DNA from: an uncultured Bacteroidales bacterium
Lineage (GTDB): Bacteria; Bacteroidota; Bacteroidia; Bacteroidales; Paludibacteraceae
DNA: 64,000 bases
Assembly: GCA_902798965.1 (NCBI GenBank)
Contig: CADBYS010000013.1
Coordinates: 1 to 64,000, forward strand
Reading direction: 5' to 3'
Shown here: positions 17,959 through 25,436 of the stretch, piece after piece
How positions within the stretch are numbered: the stretch's first letter is position 1
Layout: the number at the start of each line of letters is the position of its first letter
Program-made: the position numbers and the translations under genes
Notes under the pieces: generated by a model
The model's database searches: none
What the model was told of the DNA's origin: nothing
Seen by the model: only the letters and a program-made list of their open reading frames with translations

Positions 17959-18921
17959 ATGGCTTTCTTCGGATTATTCGGAAACAAAACCAAACAAGAG
18001 ACACTCGACAAGGGCTTGGAGAAATCCAACACCTCTGTCCTCAGCAAGATCAGTCACGCTATAGCAGGCCGCTCCACCATCGATGATGATGTGCTCGACG
18101 ACCTCGAGGAGGCGCTCATCACCTCCGACGTAGGCGTGGAGACCACTCTGCGTATCATCGAGCGCATACAGGATCGTGTCAAGCGCGACAAGTATGTCGG
18201 CACTTCCGAACTCAACCGGATGCTCGTGGAAGAGACCTGCGCTCTCCTCGCCGAAAACAATCTGACTTCTGACAGCGATAGCGGTCTGACTTCTGCCAGC
18301 GGCAGCGATCCTTATGTGATTATGGTCGTCGGTGTCAACGGCGTCGGCAAAACGACCACCATCGGCAAGCTCGCTTACCTATACAAGCAAGCCGGCAAGA
18401 AGGTGTATCTCGGCGCTGCCGATACTTTCCGTGCTGCGGCTGTGGAGCAACTATGCATATGGGGCGAACGCGTTGGCGTGCCGGTCATCAAGCAGCAGCA
18501 AGGTTCCGATCCGGCTTCCGTAGCCTTCGATACCCTGCAATCCGCCAAAGCCAACGGCGCGGATGTGGTGCTCATCGATACCGCCGGACGACTGCATAAC
18601 AAGATCAACCTCATGCACGAGCTCACGAAGATCAAGAACGTGATGCAGAAGGTTGTTCCCGGTGCGCCGCACGACGTGATGCTCGTACTCGACGGCTCAA
18701 CAGGCCAGAATGCCTTCGAGCAGGCCAAGCAGTTCACTGCTGCCACACAGGTCAGTTCGCTCGCTATCACCAAGCTCGACGGCACAGCCAAGGGTGGAGT
18801 GGTGCTCGGTATCTCCGACCAGTTCAAGATCCCTGTACGTTACATCGGCCTCGGCGAACAGATGACCGATCTCCAACCCTTCAACGCCGAGCAGTTCGTC
18901 AAAACCCTGTTACATAATTAG
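17959..18921 (+). CDS. ftsY: Signal recognition particle receptor FtsY
   Basis: A 320-residue SRP GTPase of the inner membrane face. It receives SRP-ribosome complexes and delivers nascent membrane proteins to the translocon. The N helical domain is at about 1-95 and the G domain at about 110-320, with P-loop VGVNGVGKTTT, DTAGR, TKLDGTAKGG and the closing LGEQMTDL..F block, all canonical. It is the short form without a long acidic A domain, usual in Bacteroidota. One oddity is the N-G linker (about residues 101-117, encoded by 18261-18310): it is built from two copies of a Ser/Asp-rich word (LTSDSDSG, LTSASGSD) and corresponds to the dispersed repeat described elsewhere in this list. Function should not suffer, because this linker is variable. 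Confidence 0.97.
   Translation: MAFFGLFGNKTKQETLDKGLEKSNTSVLSKISHAIAGRSTIDDDVLDDLEEALITSDVGVETTLRIIERIQDRVKRDKYVGTSELNRMLVEETCALLAENNLTSDSDSGLTSASGSDPYVIMVVGVNGVGKTTTIGKLAYLYKQAGKKVYLGAADTFRAAAVEQLCIWGERVGVPVIKQQQGSDPASVAFDTLQSAKANGADVVLIDTAGRLHNKINLMHELTKIKNVMQKVVPGAPHDVMLVLDGSTGQNAFEQAKQFTAATQVSSLAITKLDGTAKGGVVLGISDQFKIPVRYIGLGEQMTDLQPFNAEQFVKTLLHN
18261..18310 (+). repeat. Dispersed 23-bp-type repeat inserted in frame in ftsY
   Basis: Two tandem units read TCTGACTTCTGACAGCGATA and, one unit later, TCTGACTTCTGCCAGCGGCA. On the other strand each has AGACCGC or a close variant next to a small GC hairpin core, like the units at 18920, 20551, 22388, 42420 and 48648. This is the most diverged copy, so membership is probable rather than certain. 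Confidence 0.55.
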
Positions 18922-19008
18922 ACTGCTGCGCTGAAAGAATAAAGACCGTTTCACTGAAAGAATAAAGACTATTTAGGCTTTTGACTTTCGACTTTTGACT
19001 TTCGACTA
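18920..19008 (+). repeat. Dispersed 23-bp-type repeat, ftsY-thioesterase gap
   Basis: The gap is filled with tandem units (GACTGCTGCGCTGAAAGAAT, then AAAGACCGTTTCACTGAAAG), followed after TTTAGGC by inverted words (TTTTGACTTTCGAC repeated). The ftsY stop codon TAG forms the first bases of the first unit. The direct-then-inverted order would let the transcript fold back on itself. Confidence 0.75.
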
Positions 19009-19011
19009 AAA

Positions 19012-19548
19012 ATGAACTTACTCAAGAATCCCTGGATTGAAACCCCCGGCTACAACTGCTTCGGTTGCAGCCCGAACAACCCCATCGGCACGCGGATGCG
19101 TTTCTATGAGGATGGCGACAGCATTGTCAGCTTCTGGCACCCCACGCAGAATCATCAGTCCTGGCTCAACACCCTGCATGGCGGCATACAAGCCGTGCTC
19201 CTGGATGAGGTCTGCGGCTGGGTAGTCTTCCACAAACTTCAAACAGCCGGCGTGACCGCCAAGATGGAAACGCGTTACCACAAACCTGTCAGCACGCTCT
19301 ATCCCTACATCGAGCTCCGCGCCTACCTGCAAGAGATGCGCCGCAACGTGGCTTACGTGCATGGCGAGATCCGTGCACCGGGCACCAAGAACGATGACGG
19401 ATTGTTCACACCGGGCGAGGTGCTCTGCGAATGTACATGCACCTATTTCACCTTCCCACAGGAGAAAGCCGCGGCGGAGATGATGTATATCCCCTCCACC
19501 ATCGACCCCACTGATGTCTCCCGCGACCAGGCAACGCAAGCAGTTTAA
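19012..19548 (+). CDS. PaaI-family hotdog-fold acyl-CoA thioesterase
   Basis: A 178-residue cytoplasmic protein of the small hotdog thioesterase group. The central helix motif HGGIQAVLLDEVCGW (about residues 57-71) contains the conserved HGG and the catalytic acidic residue after it. An N-terminal stretch (CFGCSPNNPIGTRMRF) carries two Cys that are typical of a PaaI subgroup. Such enzymes cleave acyl-CoA or aroyl-CoA thioesters, but the substrate here is unknown. It lies between ftsY and a TlpA-like lipoprotein gene in the same direction, 20 bp before the latter. Confidence 0.85.
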   Translation: MNLLKNPWIETPGYNCFGCSPNNPIGTRMRFYEDGDSIVSFWHPTQNHQSWLNTLHGGIQAVLLDEVCGWVVFHKLQTAGVTAKMETRYHKPVSTLYPYIELRAYLQEMRRNVAYVHGEIRAPGTKNDDGLFTPGEVLCECTCTYFTFPQEKAAAEMMYIPSTIDPTDVSRDQATQAV

Positions 19549-19568
19549 TCTTTGAAAATATATCGCGT

Positions 19569-20327
19569 ATGAAACGTTTTTTCGGTATCTTAACCATCGC
19601 CCTATTGTTGGTAGGTTGTCAGCGTGAAGACAAATCCGCCAAACTTATTGAGGAATACCAAGCTCTCAGCGATCGTGTTGAGCAGGAATACGAACAGGCT
19701 GCAACGCCGCAAGTTGCCGACTCACTCGTAACCGCCTACATCGAGCAGGCGTTTGCCATGCAGCAGGCACTGCCCGAGTCGGAGGCTGCTTACTTCATTC
19801 TGGCGGATCTGTACTATCTGCTCGAGCCCGCCCAGAAAGCCCAAGCCTTCGCTGTGCTGAACATCGATAGTCTGGATGTACACGGACTCAAGCGGCAATA
19901 CGATGCGTTCCAGGCCGAGCAACGCACAGCGGTAGGAAATCCGCTTACCGATTTTACAGGTGTGTTGCCTAACGGTAACGAGGCTTCGCTGATTCAATAC
20001 AGCTTACGTGCTGAGTATATGCTTGTGGATTTCTGGGCAAGTTGGTGCGGCCCTTGCCGCCGTTCGATGCCCGGACTCAAAGAGCTGTATTCCAAGCATC
20101 ACGACCGCCTGCTTATCCTGGGCGTATCGGTTGACAAGGACGAGCAAGCCTGGCTGCAAGCCGTCAACGACCTGGAACTCACATGGCCGCAAATACGCGA
20201 CAATAACGGAGAGGGTGCCAATGCATACGGCATAATAGCTATTCCTCACACCGTTCTGATCGCAAGCGACGGTACAATCCTCGCGCACAATCCCTCTCAC
20301 GAAGAAATAGAATCAATCCTTCAATGA
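19569..20327 (+). CDS. TlpA-like thioredoxin-fold lipoprotein
   Basis: A 252-residue protein with a lipoprotein signal peptide (MKRFFGILTIALLLVGC, Cys17). An Ala/Glu-rich helical region occupies about 20-120, followed by a thioredoxin/TlpA domain at 125-252 with the redox motif WCGPC at 159-163 (VDFWASWCGPCRRSMPGL) and a cis-Pro in IPHTV. It probably reduces or exchanges disulfides in periplasmic or outer-membrane proteins. This would be relevant in a genome that encodes a Cys-paired giant surface protein, but that link is only inference. Its stop overlaps the next start by 4 bp (ATGA), so the two are likely translationally coupled. Confidence 0.9.
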   Translation: MKRFFGILTIALLLVGCQREDKSAKLIEEYQALSDRVEQEYEQAATPQVADSLVTAYIEQAFAMQQALPESEAAYFILADLYYLLEPAQKAQAFAVLNIDSLDVHGLKRQYDAFQAEQRTAVGNPLTDFTGVLPNGNEASLIQYSLRAEYMLVDFWASWCGPCRRSMPGLKELYSKHHDRLLILGVSVDKDEQAWLQAVNDLELTWPQIRDNNGEGANAYGIIAIPHTVLIASDGTILAHNPSHEEIESILQ

Positions 20328-22204
20328 AACTGACCGAAGTTATTGCTGCCATCCAACCCCAAGAGGTAATTGGCAACCCTGCCAACCAAGAGGTCAACTA
20401 CCTGCTTACCGACAGTCGTCAACTCGGCTCGTCGCAAGCCCCTGACCCCGCCACCACACTTTTCTTTGCGCTTCGCACTGCAAAGAATGATGGTGCGCAT
20501 TATATCCCCGACCTATACAAGCAAGGCGTACGCCTGTTTGTCGTCAATACTAAGTCTTTTGTCTTTGAACGGAGTGGTCTTTTGTCTTTGAGCGAAGCGG
20601 TCTACCTCCTCGTCGAAGACACTCTCGCAGCCCTGCAGCAACTCGCGGCCTATAAGCGTTCGCTGTATAACGTTCCCGTCATCGGTATCACCGGCAGCAA
20701 TGGCAAGACGGTCGTCAAGGAGTGGCTCTACGAGTTGTTGAAGGACGACTACCGCATCGTTCGTTCCCCAAAATCCTACAACTCGCAGATAGGTGTGCCG
20801 CTCTCTGTATGGCAGATGAACGACGATACCCAGCTTGCTATCTTCGAGGCAGGCATATCGATGCCCGGCGAGATGCAACGACTCGAACCAATCATCCGGC
20901 CTACGTTGGGCGTGATAACTTATATAGGCGAGGAGCATGGTGAGAACTTCGCCAACCTCGAGGACAAACGTGCAGAGAAAATGAAACTCTTTGCACATTG
21001 CCAACAGGTAATAGAAGACCCCACGCACCAGAATGTGCGCACCTGCGCTGCGGTGATGCGTGCTTTGGGCTACGACGAGGATACCATCTCCCATCGTATA
21101 TTACATCAGACGCATGAGACGGTGATGCGCGTCAATCTCAGTGCTCTGGTCGATAATGTCCGTTACTTCCGCTCGCTCTTGAAGCCAACCACCAAGCTGA
21201 CCTGTATGGTCAAAGCCTTTGCCTACGGTGCAGGTAGCCTGGAGGTAAGCAAAGCTTTGCAAGCGGCCAAAGTAGCCGACTACCTCGCTGTAGCTGTAGC
21301 CGACGAAGGAGTAGAACTTCGTCGCGCAGGTATCACTCTGCCTATCATCATTATGGATCCCGAGGTCGCTGCCATGAACCTTATCCTCGAGAACAACCTT
21401 GAGCCGAACGTCTATTCGTTTGCCTCACTCGAGCAGGTCATCACCGCTGCGGCTGAGAAAGGCCTTGAAGATTACCCCATACATATCAAGATCGACTCCG
21501 GCATGCATCGCCTCGGCTTCTACGAGGAAGATATGCCGCGACTCATTGAGCGCCTCAACAGCCAGCATGTCGTGCGCGTGCGTTCTGTATTCTCGCACCT
21601 GGCGGGCAGCGACGAAGCACAATTCGATGCCTTCACCATGGAGCAGATACATTACTTCAAGCACTGCGCCGATACCTTGCAAGACAAGCTCGACTATCCT
21701 ATCATCCGACATATATGCAACTCTGCAGGCATCGAACGTTTCACGCCGTATCAATTTGACATGTGCCGCCTGGGCATCGGCCTGTACGGCATATCGTTCA
21801 ACGAAGCCAAACTGCGTAATGTCTGCTCGCTGCTTACCACTATCCTTTCTGTTAAAACCGTCAAGGCCGGTGAGACCATCGGTTACGGACGACACACCAC
21901 CCTCACTACCGACCGGCAGATTGCCGTTATACCTATCGGTTATGCCGACGGTTTCGATCGCCGTTTCTCGAACTATGGCGGAGAGGTTATTGTCCGCGGA
22001 CAACGTTGTCCCGTGGTGGGTAATGTATGTATGGATCAGGCGATGGTGGATGTCACGGGAACTGATGCGCATGTCGGCGACTCTGTTGAGGTATTCGGCG
22101 AGCGACTGCCCTTGCAAGAGCTCTCCGATCGCCTCGGCACTATCCCCTACGAAGTCCTCACCTCTGTCTCCCGTCGCGTTCAAAGAGTGTACTACTACGA
22201 ATAG
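20324..22204 (+). CDS. MurF-Alr fusion with an internally deleted MurF half; intact alanine racemase
   Basis: A 626-residue protein. Residues 1 to about 225 match the MurF N-terminal and first half of the central domain, including P-loop GITGSNGKT (121-129) and the FEAGISMPGEM block. Residues about 231-260 (HQNVRTCAAVMRALGY) resemble a later MurF segment, and alanine racemase begins at about 268. Family members with this fusion are usually about 820 residues, so some 200 residues are gone, including most of the MurF C-terminal ligase domain. The Alr half looks complete: PLP lysine K297 in CMVKAFAYGAGS, HICNSAGIERF, the IGYG catalytic Tyr region and VCMDQAMVDV. It should supply D-Ala; D-Ala-D-Ala ligation to the UDP-MurNAc peptide by this protein is doubtful. 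A dispersed repeat is embedded at 20551-20603. An assembly deletion is the main alternative. Confidence 0.85.
   Translation: MKLTEVIAAIQPQEVIGNPANQEVNYLLTDSRQLGSSQAPDPATTLFFALRTAKNDGAHYIPDLYKQGVRLFVVNTKSFVFERSGLLSLSEAVYLLVEDTLAALQQLAAYKRSLYNVPVIGITGSNGKTVVKEWLYELLKDDYRIVRSPKSYNSQIGVPLSVWQMNDDTQLAIFEAGISMPGEMQRLEPIIRPTLGVITYIGEEHGENFANLEDKRAEKMKLFAHCQQVIEDPTHQNVRTCAAVMRALGYDEDTISHRILHQTHETVMRVNLSALVDNVRYFRSLLKPTTKLTCMVKAFAYGAGSLEVSKALQAAKVADYLAVAVADEGVELRRAGITLPIIIMDPEVAAMNLILENNLEPNVYSFASLEQVITAAAEKGLEDYPIHIKIDSGMHRLGFYEEDMPRLIERLNSQHVVRVRSVFSHLAGSDEAQFDAFTMEQIHYFKHCADTLQDKLDYPIIRHICNSAGIERFTPYQFDMCRLGIGLYGISFNEAKLRNVCSLLTTILSVKTVKAGETIGYGRHTTLTTDRQIAVIPIGYADGFDRRFSNYGGEVIVRGQRCPVVGNVCMDQAMVDVTGTDAHVGDSVEVFGERLPLQELSDRLGTIPYEVLTSVSRRVQRVYYYE
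20551..20603 (-). repeat. Dispersed 23-bp-type repeat inserted in frame in murF-alr
   Basis: Two tandem units on the minus strand (AGACCGCTTCGCTCAAAGAC, then AGACCACTCCGTTCAAAGAC) are read in frame on the plus strand as SFVFERSGLLSLSEA. Homologues have no such sequence in this loop, between the N-terminal domain and the P-loop of MurF. Confidence 0.75.
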
Positions 22205-22216
22205 TTGTTGACTAAT

Positions 22217-22957
22217 ATGATTCATTGTGAAGACATAACCATTGGCTACGGCAGCCGCGTCATCCAGCGCGACTTGACCTTCACGCTGGCAGACGGCACG
22301 ATGACTGCACTGCTCGGTGCCAACGGTTGTGGCAAATCCACGTTGCTTCGTACCCTCGCCGGTCTTCAACCTGCCCTCAGCGGCTCATTTAGTCTTTTGT
22401 CTTTGAGCGGCAGCGGTCTTTCGTCTTTGAGCGAGCAAAGCGAGCGGTCTAAACTCCTCGCCCTCGTCCTAACTGAACGCATCAGCGTCGAGAGTGCTAC
22501 GGTCACGGATGTTGTGGCCATGGGGCGATACCCCTACACCTCGTTCCTCGGCACGCTCACGGCTGCTGATCGACGTATCGTCCGCGAAGCCATGGAGCAG
22601 GTAGGCGTAGCCGATCTCGCCGATACCTATTACAACGACCACTCTGATGGCGAGAAACAACGCATCCTCATTGCCAAAGCTCTGGCGCAACAGACCCCGG
22701 TCATCCTACTCGACGAACCCACGGCTCATCTCGATCTCCCTTCGCGCATCCGCACGCTCAACCTGTTGCGCGATATTGCCCACAATCAAGGCAAGACAAT
22801 CCTCATCTCTACCCACGAACTGGATCTCGCCTTGCGCTCAGCTGACAATATTCTGCTCATGTTCCCGCCCCTGCAAGGCTGCGTGCTCGACACCCCCGAC
22901 CATCTGCACACCACCGATGCCTTCACCCGCGCCTTCGGCATGAACATCAATTATTAA
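22217..22957 (+). CDS. ABC transporter ATP-binding protein, FecE/BtuD-like
   Basis: About 246 residues; ATG 22217 is preferred over an in-frame TTG at 22205. Walker A is GANGCGKST (near residue 34). The signature is SDGEKQRI, an altered LSGGQ typical of iron-siderophore/cobalamin importers, followed by Walker B VILLDEPTAHLD and an H-loop (STHEL). ALVLTER and MGRYPYTSF are family hallmarks of FecE/BtuD/HmuV. No permease or binding protein gene is adjacent, so its partner must be encoded elsewhere. The segment before ALVLTER is replaced by SFSLLSLSGSGLSSLSE, encoded by the dispersed repeat at 22388-22453; homologues usually have a short ..LDG..L..L.. strand there. Membrane-associated import of iron chelate or corrinoid is the likely role. 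Confidence 0.88.
   Translation: MIHCEDITIGYGSRVIQRDLTFTLADGTMTALLGANGCGKSTLLRTLAGLQPALSGSFSLLSLSGSGLSSLSEQSERSKLLALVLTERISVESATVTDVVAMGRYPYTSFLGTLTAADRRIVREAMEQVGVADLADTYYNDHSDGEKQRILIAKALAQQTPVILLDEPTAHLDLPSRIRTLNLLRDIAHNQGKTILISTHELDLALRSADNILLMFPPLQGCVLDTPDHLHTTDAFTRAFGMNINY
22388..22453 (-). repeat. Dispersed 23-bp-type repeat inserted in frame in the ABC ATPase gene
   Basis: Two minus-strand units with enlarged hairpin cores (AGACCGCTCGCTTTGCTCGC, then AGACCGCTGCCGCTCAAAGA) end in ACAAAAGACTAAA. The same ending, AAAAAGACTAAA, occurs at 48693-48704. Confidence 0.78.
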
Positions 22958-22973
22958 ATCGTACATTGTTGCA

Positions 22974-24119
22974 ATGCTTCTCAAGGAACTACATATCATC
23001 GGATTCAAGAACATCCAGGAGACCTCTCTTACCTTTGCCGACAAACTCAACTGTTTTGTCGGAAACAACGGTCAGGGCAAGACCAACCTCCTCGATGCCA
23101 TTTATTATCTGAGCTTTACCAAGTCCGCCTTCAACCCTATTGATTCGCAAAATATCCGCCACGATTCGGACTTTGCCATGATACAAGGGGTGTATGTTCC
23201 TTTCAGCAACAACACCGGGGTCATATCGGGGTCAAATGCTGAGCAAGACGTGGTAGAACCCTTATCTATAACGTGTTCCATCAAGCGCGGCGCAAAGAAG
23301 CAATTCCGCTGTGGCAAGAAGGATTACCAGCGCCTGATTGATCATATTGGTCGTATTCCTCTGGTCATGGTTTCGCCCGAAGATAACCAACTCATCGCCG
23401 AAGGCAGTGACGAGCGTCGCCGGTTCCTGGATATCATCATCGGGCAGACCGACCGCGCCTACCTCGAGCACCTCAGCCTGTACAATGCCCTCGTCAAGCA
23501 GCGCAATGCCCTGCTCAAGCAATACAGCGAAGCACCATCCGTACCTGACGACCTCTTTGAGGTGCTCGAGATGCAGATGGTGCCCCATGCGTCGTATATC
23601 TTTGCCCGCCGCGAGGAGTTTGTTAAGGCGTTCATACCCGTCTTTGCCGATCTGTACAAGACCATCGCCTTGGTGGAGGAGCAGCCGCAACTCACCTACC
23701 GCTCACAACTGCACGACCGTGACCTACTGCAATCCCTCGCCAACACCCGCCGACGCGATTTGATCCTCGGCTGGACTTCCCAAGGCATCCATAAGGATGA
23801 ACTGGAGATGCAATTGGGCGACTATCCCTTGCGCCGCGTAGGTAGCCAAGGGCAGCAAAAGACGTACCTCATCGCCCTCAAACTCGCTCAAGCGCTATAC
23901 TTAAGCGAACAATCGGTCAAGCCGATTCTCCTCCTCGATGACATATTCGACAAACTCGACTCCACGCGCGTGGCGCGTATAGTAGATATGGTACGTAGCG
24001 ACCGATTCGGTCAGATCTTCCTAACCGATACCGATCGCCAGCACCTCACGGATATTGTTCAGCCCTACGGCTCAAGCAAAGTGTTCTATGTCAGCGGCGG
24101 AGATTTCCGCGCCGGATAA
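22974..24119 (+). CDS. recF: DNA replication and repair protein RecF
   Basis: A 381-residue SMC-like ATPase that loads RecA at gaps together with RecO and RecR. The N-terminus LHIIGFKNI is followed by Walker A VGNNGQGKTN at about residues 30-38. The family block GRIPLVMVSPEDNQLI..GS..RRRFLD is at about 123-150, the signature motif is VGSQGQQKTYLIALKLA, and Walker B is LLLDDIFDKLD. All are as expected and the length is normal. It lies 16 bp after the ABC gene, with a short ATCGTACATT word between them. Its last 48 bases overlap the end of the convergent response-regulator gene. Confidence 0.97.
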   Translation: MLLKELHIIGFKNIQETSLTFADKLNCFVGNNGQGKTNLLDAIYYLSFTKSAFNPIDSQNIRHDSDFAMIQGVYVPFSNNTGVISGSNAEQDVVEPLSITCSIKRGAKKQFRCGKKDYQRLIDHIGRIPLVMVSPEDNQLIAEGSDERRRFLDIIIGQTDRAYLEHLSLYNALVKQRNALLKQYSEAPSVPDDLFEVLEMQMVPHASYIFARREEFVKAFIPVFADLYKTIALVEEQPQLTYRSQLHDRDLLQSLANTRRRDLILGWTSQGIHKDELEMQLGDYPLRRVGSQGQQKTYLIALKLAQALYLSEQSVKPILLLDDIFDKLDSTRVARIVDMVRSDRFGQIFLTDTDRQHLTDIVQPYGSSKVFYVSGGDFRAG

Positions 24120-25253
24120 GATAATTAGTCGTTCTACTACGTTCCTCAGTTCGCGGATGTTCCCAGGCCAGTGACGCGCCTGCAATGCTTTGATCGCCTC
24201 TTTGTCGAAGCGCTTCACTGCCCAGCCTTGCTCCTCGCATATCTGTTGGGTAAAGAACTCCACCAGTTCAGGTATATCTTCTTTCCTGTCATCCAACGCC
24301 GGTACATGAATAGGTATAACGTTCAAGCGATGGAACAGGTCTTCGCGGAACGTGCCTTTTTCTATCTCTTTGTGCAGGTCTTTGTTCGTGGCGGCAATCA
24401 CGCGCACGTTCACTTCAATGGGTTTGTCGCTACCCACGCGCGTCACTTCTCCTTCTTGCAGGGCGCGCAGCACTTTTGTCTGTGCTGCCAGACTCATATC
24501 GCCTATCTCGTCCAGGAACAATGTACCGCCGTTAGCCTGCTCGAACTTGCCGGCACGGTCTTTCACCGCGCCTGTAAATGATCCTTTGGTGTGACCGAAC
24601 AGCTCGCTTTCAATCAATTCTGAGGGAATAGCCGCACAGTTACAGGTCACCAGCGGCATATCGGCTCTATGGCTTTGTTCAAATATCATCCGTGCCACAA
24701 CCTCCTTACCTGTTCCGTTTTCGCCGGTAATCAGCACGCGCGCCTCTGTCGGAGCTACCTTGGCTATCATCTCACGTACCGACTCTATCGCCTTGCTCGT
24801 ACCGATCATCTGGTACTTGCTGTTCACCTTCTTTTTCAGTGCTACGGTCTCGCTCCGCAGTGCCTTCGCCTCATGGCGCAGCTGCTTGCTGTCGATGCCG
24901 TGTTTGGTGGTAACCAGCAAACGGTTCAAGTCCAGCGGCTTTTCCAGAAAGTCGTACGCACCCTGCTTGATGCACTCCACAGCTGTCTCGATGTTCCCAT
25001 GACCGGAAATCATCACCACAGGCACGTCGGCACAGTTACTCTCCGGCTGTTTCAATGCTGCCAACAGCTCCGTGCCATCCATCTGAGGCATCTTTACATC
25101 CGAATAGATCAGATCGTAACTTCCTGCCTGAGCCATCTCCACACCCTGAGCACCATTTTCGGCTACGTCAACCTTGTAACCTTCGAACTCTAACGTCTCT
25201 TTTAGGATATTTCTTATCGCTCTTTCGTCGTCAATAACTAAGATTTTTGCCAT
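24072..25253 (-). CDS. Sigma-54-dependent response regulator (NtrC-like) lacking the C-terminal HTH
   Basis: 393 residues. The receiver domain is at 1-118 with phosphoacceptor D52 (IYSDVKMPQMDG) and K106-type EKP. The AAA+ sigma-54 activator domain is at about 145-380: Walker A GENGTGKE at 177-184, the sigma-54 contact loop GSFTGA at 224-229, Walker B LFLDEIGD at 245-252, and FREDLFHRLNV. The protein stops right after ELRNVVERLIILSGAEI..IEHFA, so the Fis-type DNA-binding helix-turn-helix found in full-length NtrC (about 460 residues) is absent. Such short forms would activate sigma-54 promoters from solution or with a partner. No histidine kinase gene is adjacent. The gene is convergent with recF and overlaps it by 48 bp. 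Confidence 0.92.
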   Translation of the reverse strand: MAKILVIDDERAIRNILKETLEFEGYKVDVAENGAQGVEMAQAGSYDLIYSDVKMPQMDGTELLAALKQPESNCADVPVVMISGHGNIETAVECIKQGAYDFLEKPLDLNRLLVTTKHGIDSKQLRHEAKALRSETVALKKKVNSKYQMIGTSKAIESVREMIAKVAPTEARVLITGENGTGKEVVARMIFEQSHRADMPLVTCNCAAIPSELIESELFGHTKGSFTGAVKDRAGKFEQANGGTLFLDEIGDMSLAAQTKVLRALQEGEVTRVGSDKPIEVNVRVIAATNKDLHKEIEKGTFREDLFHRLNVIPIHVPALDDRKEDIPELVEFFTQQICEEQGWAVKRFDKEAIKALQARHWPGNIRELRNVVERLIILSGAEISAADIEHFA

Positions 25254-25309
25254 ATTTGGTTAAAAAATGAAGATTTTTCACTAAAAACGCAACAAAGTTA
25301 CAAAAAAAT

Positions 25310-25340
25310 TTTGAAATTTGCAAAAAAAGTTGTATCTTTG
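25310..25340 (+). promoter_or_regulatory. Bacteroidales-type promoter
   Basis: TTTG at 25310-25313 and TATCTTTG at 25333-25340 are 19 bp apart. A second TTTG sits closer (25317). The same double-TTTG layout with AAAAAAAGTTGTATCTTTG occurs before the secreted-protein gene at 54041. The leader to ATG 25437 is about 90 nt and AT-rich. Confidence 0.75.
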
Positions 25341-25436
25341 CACCGAGTTATGGCGTGTGGTGAATTTTATTTCACCTGCTCATTACAAAATAACGAAAAC
25401 AATTAACAAAATATTCAATCTTTATTAACCAAAATC

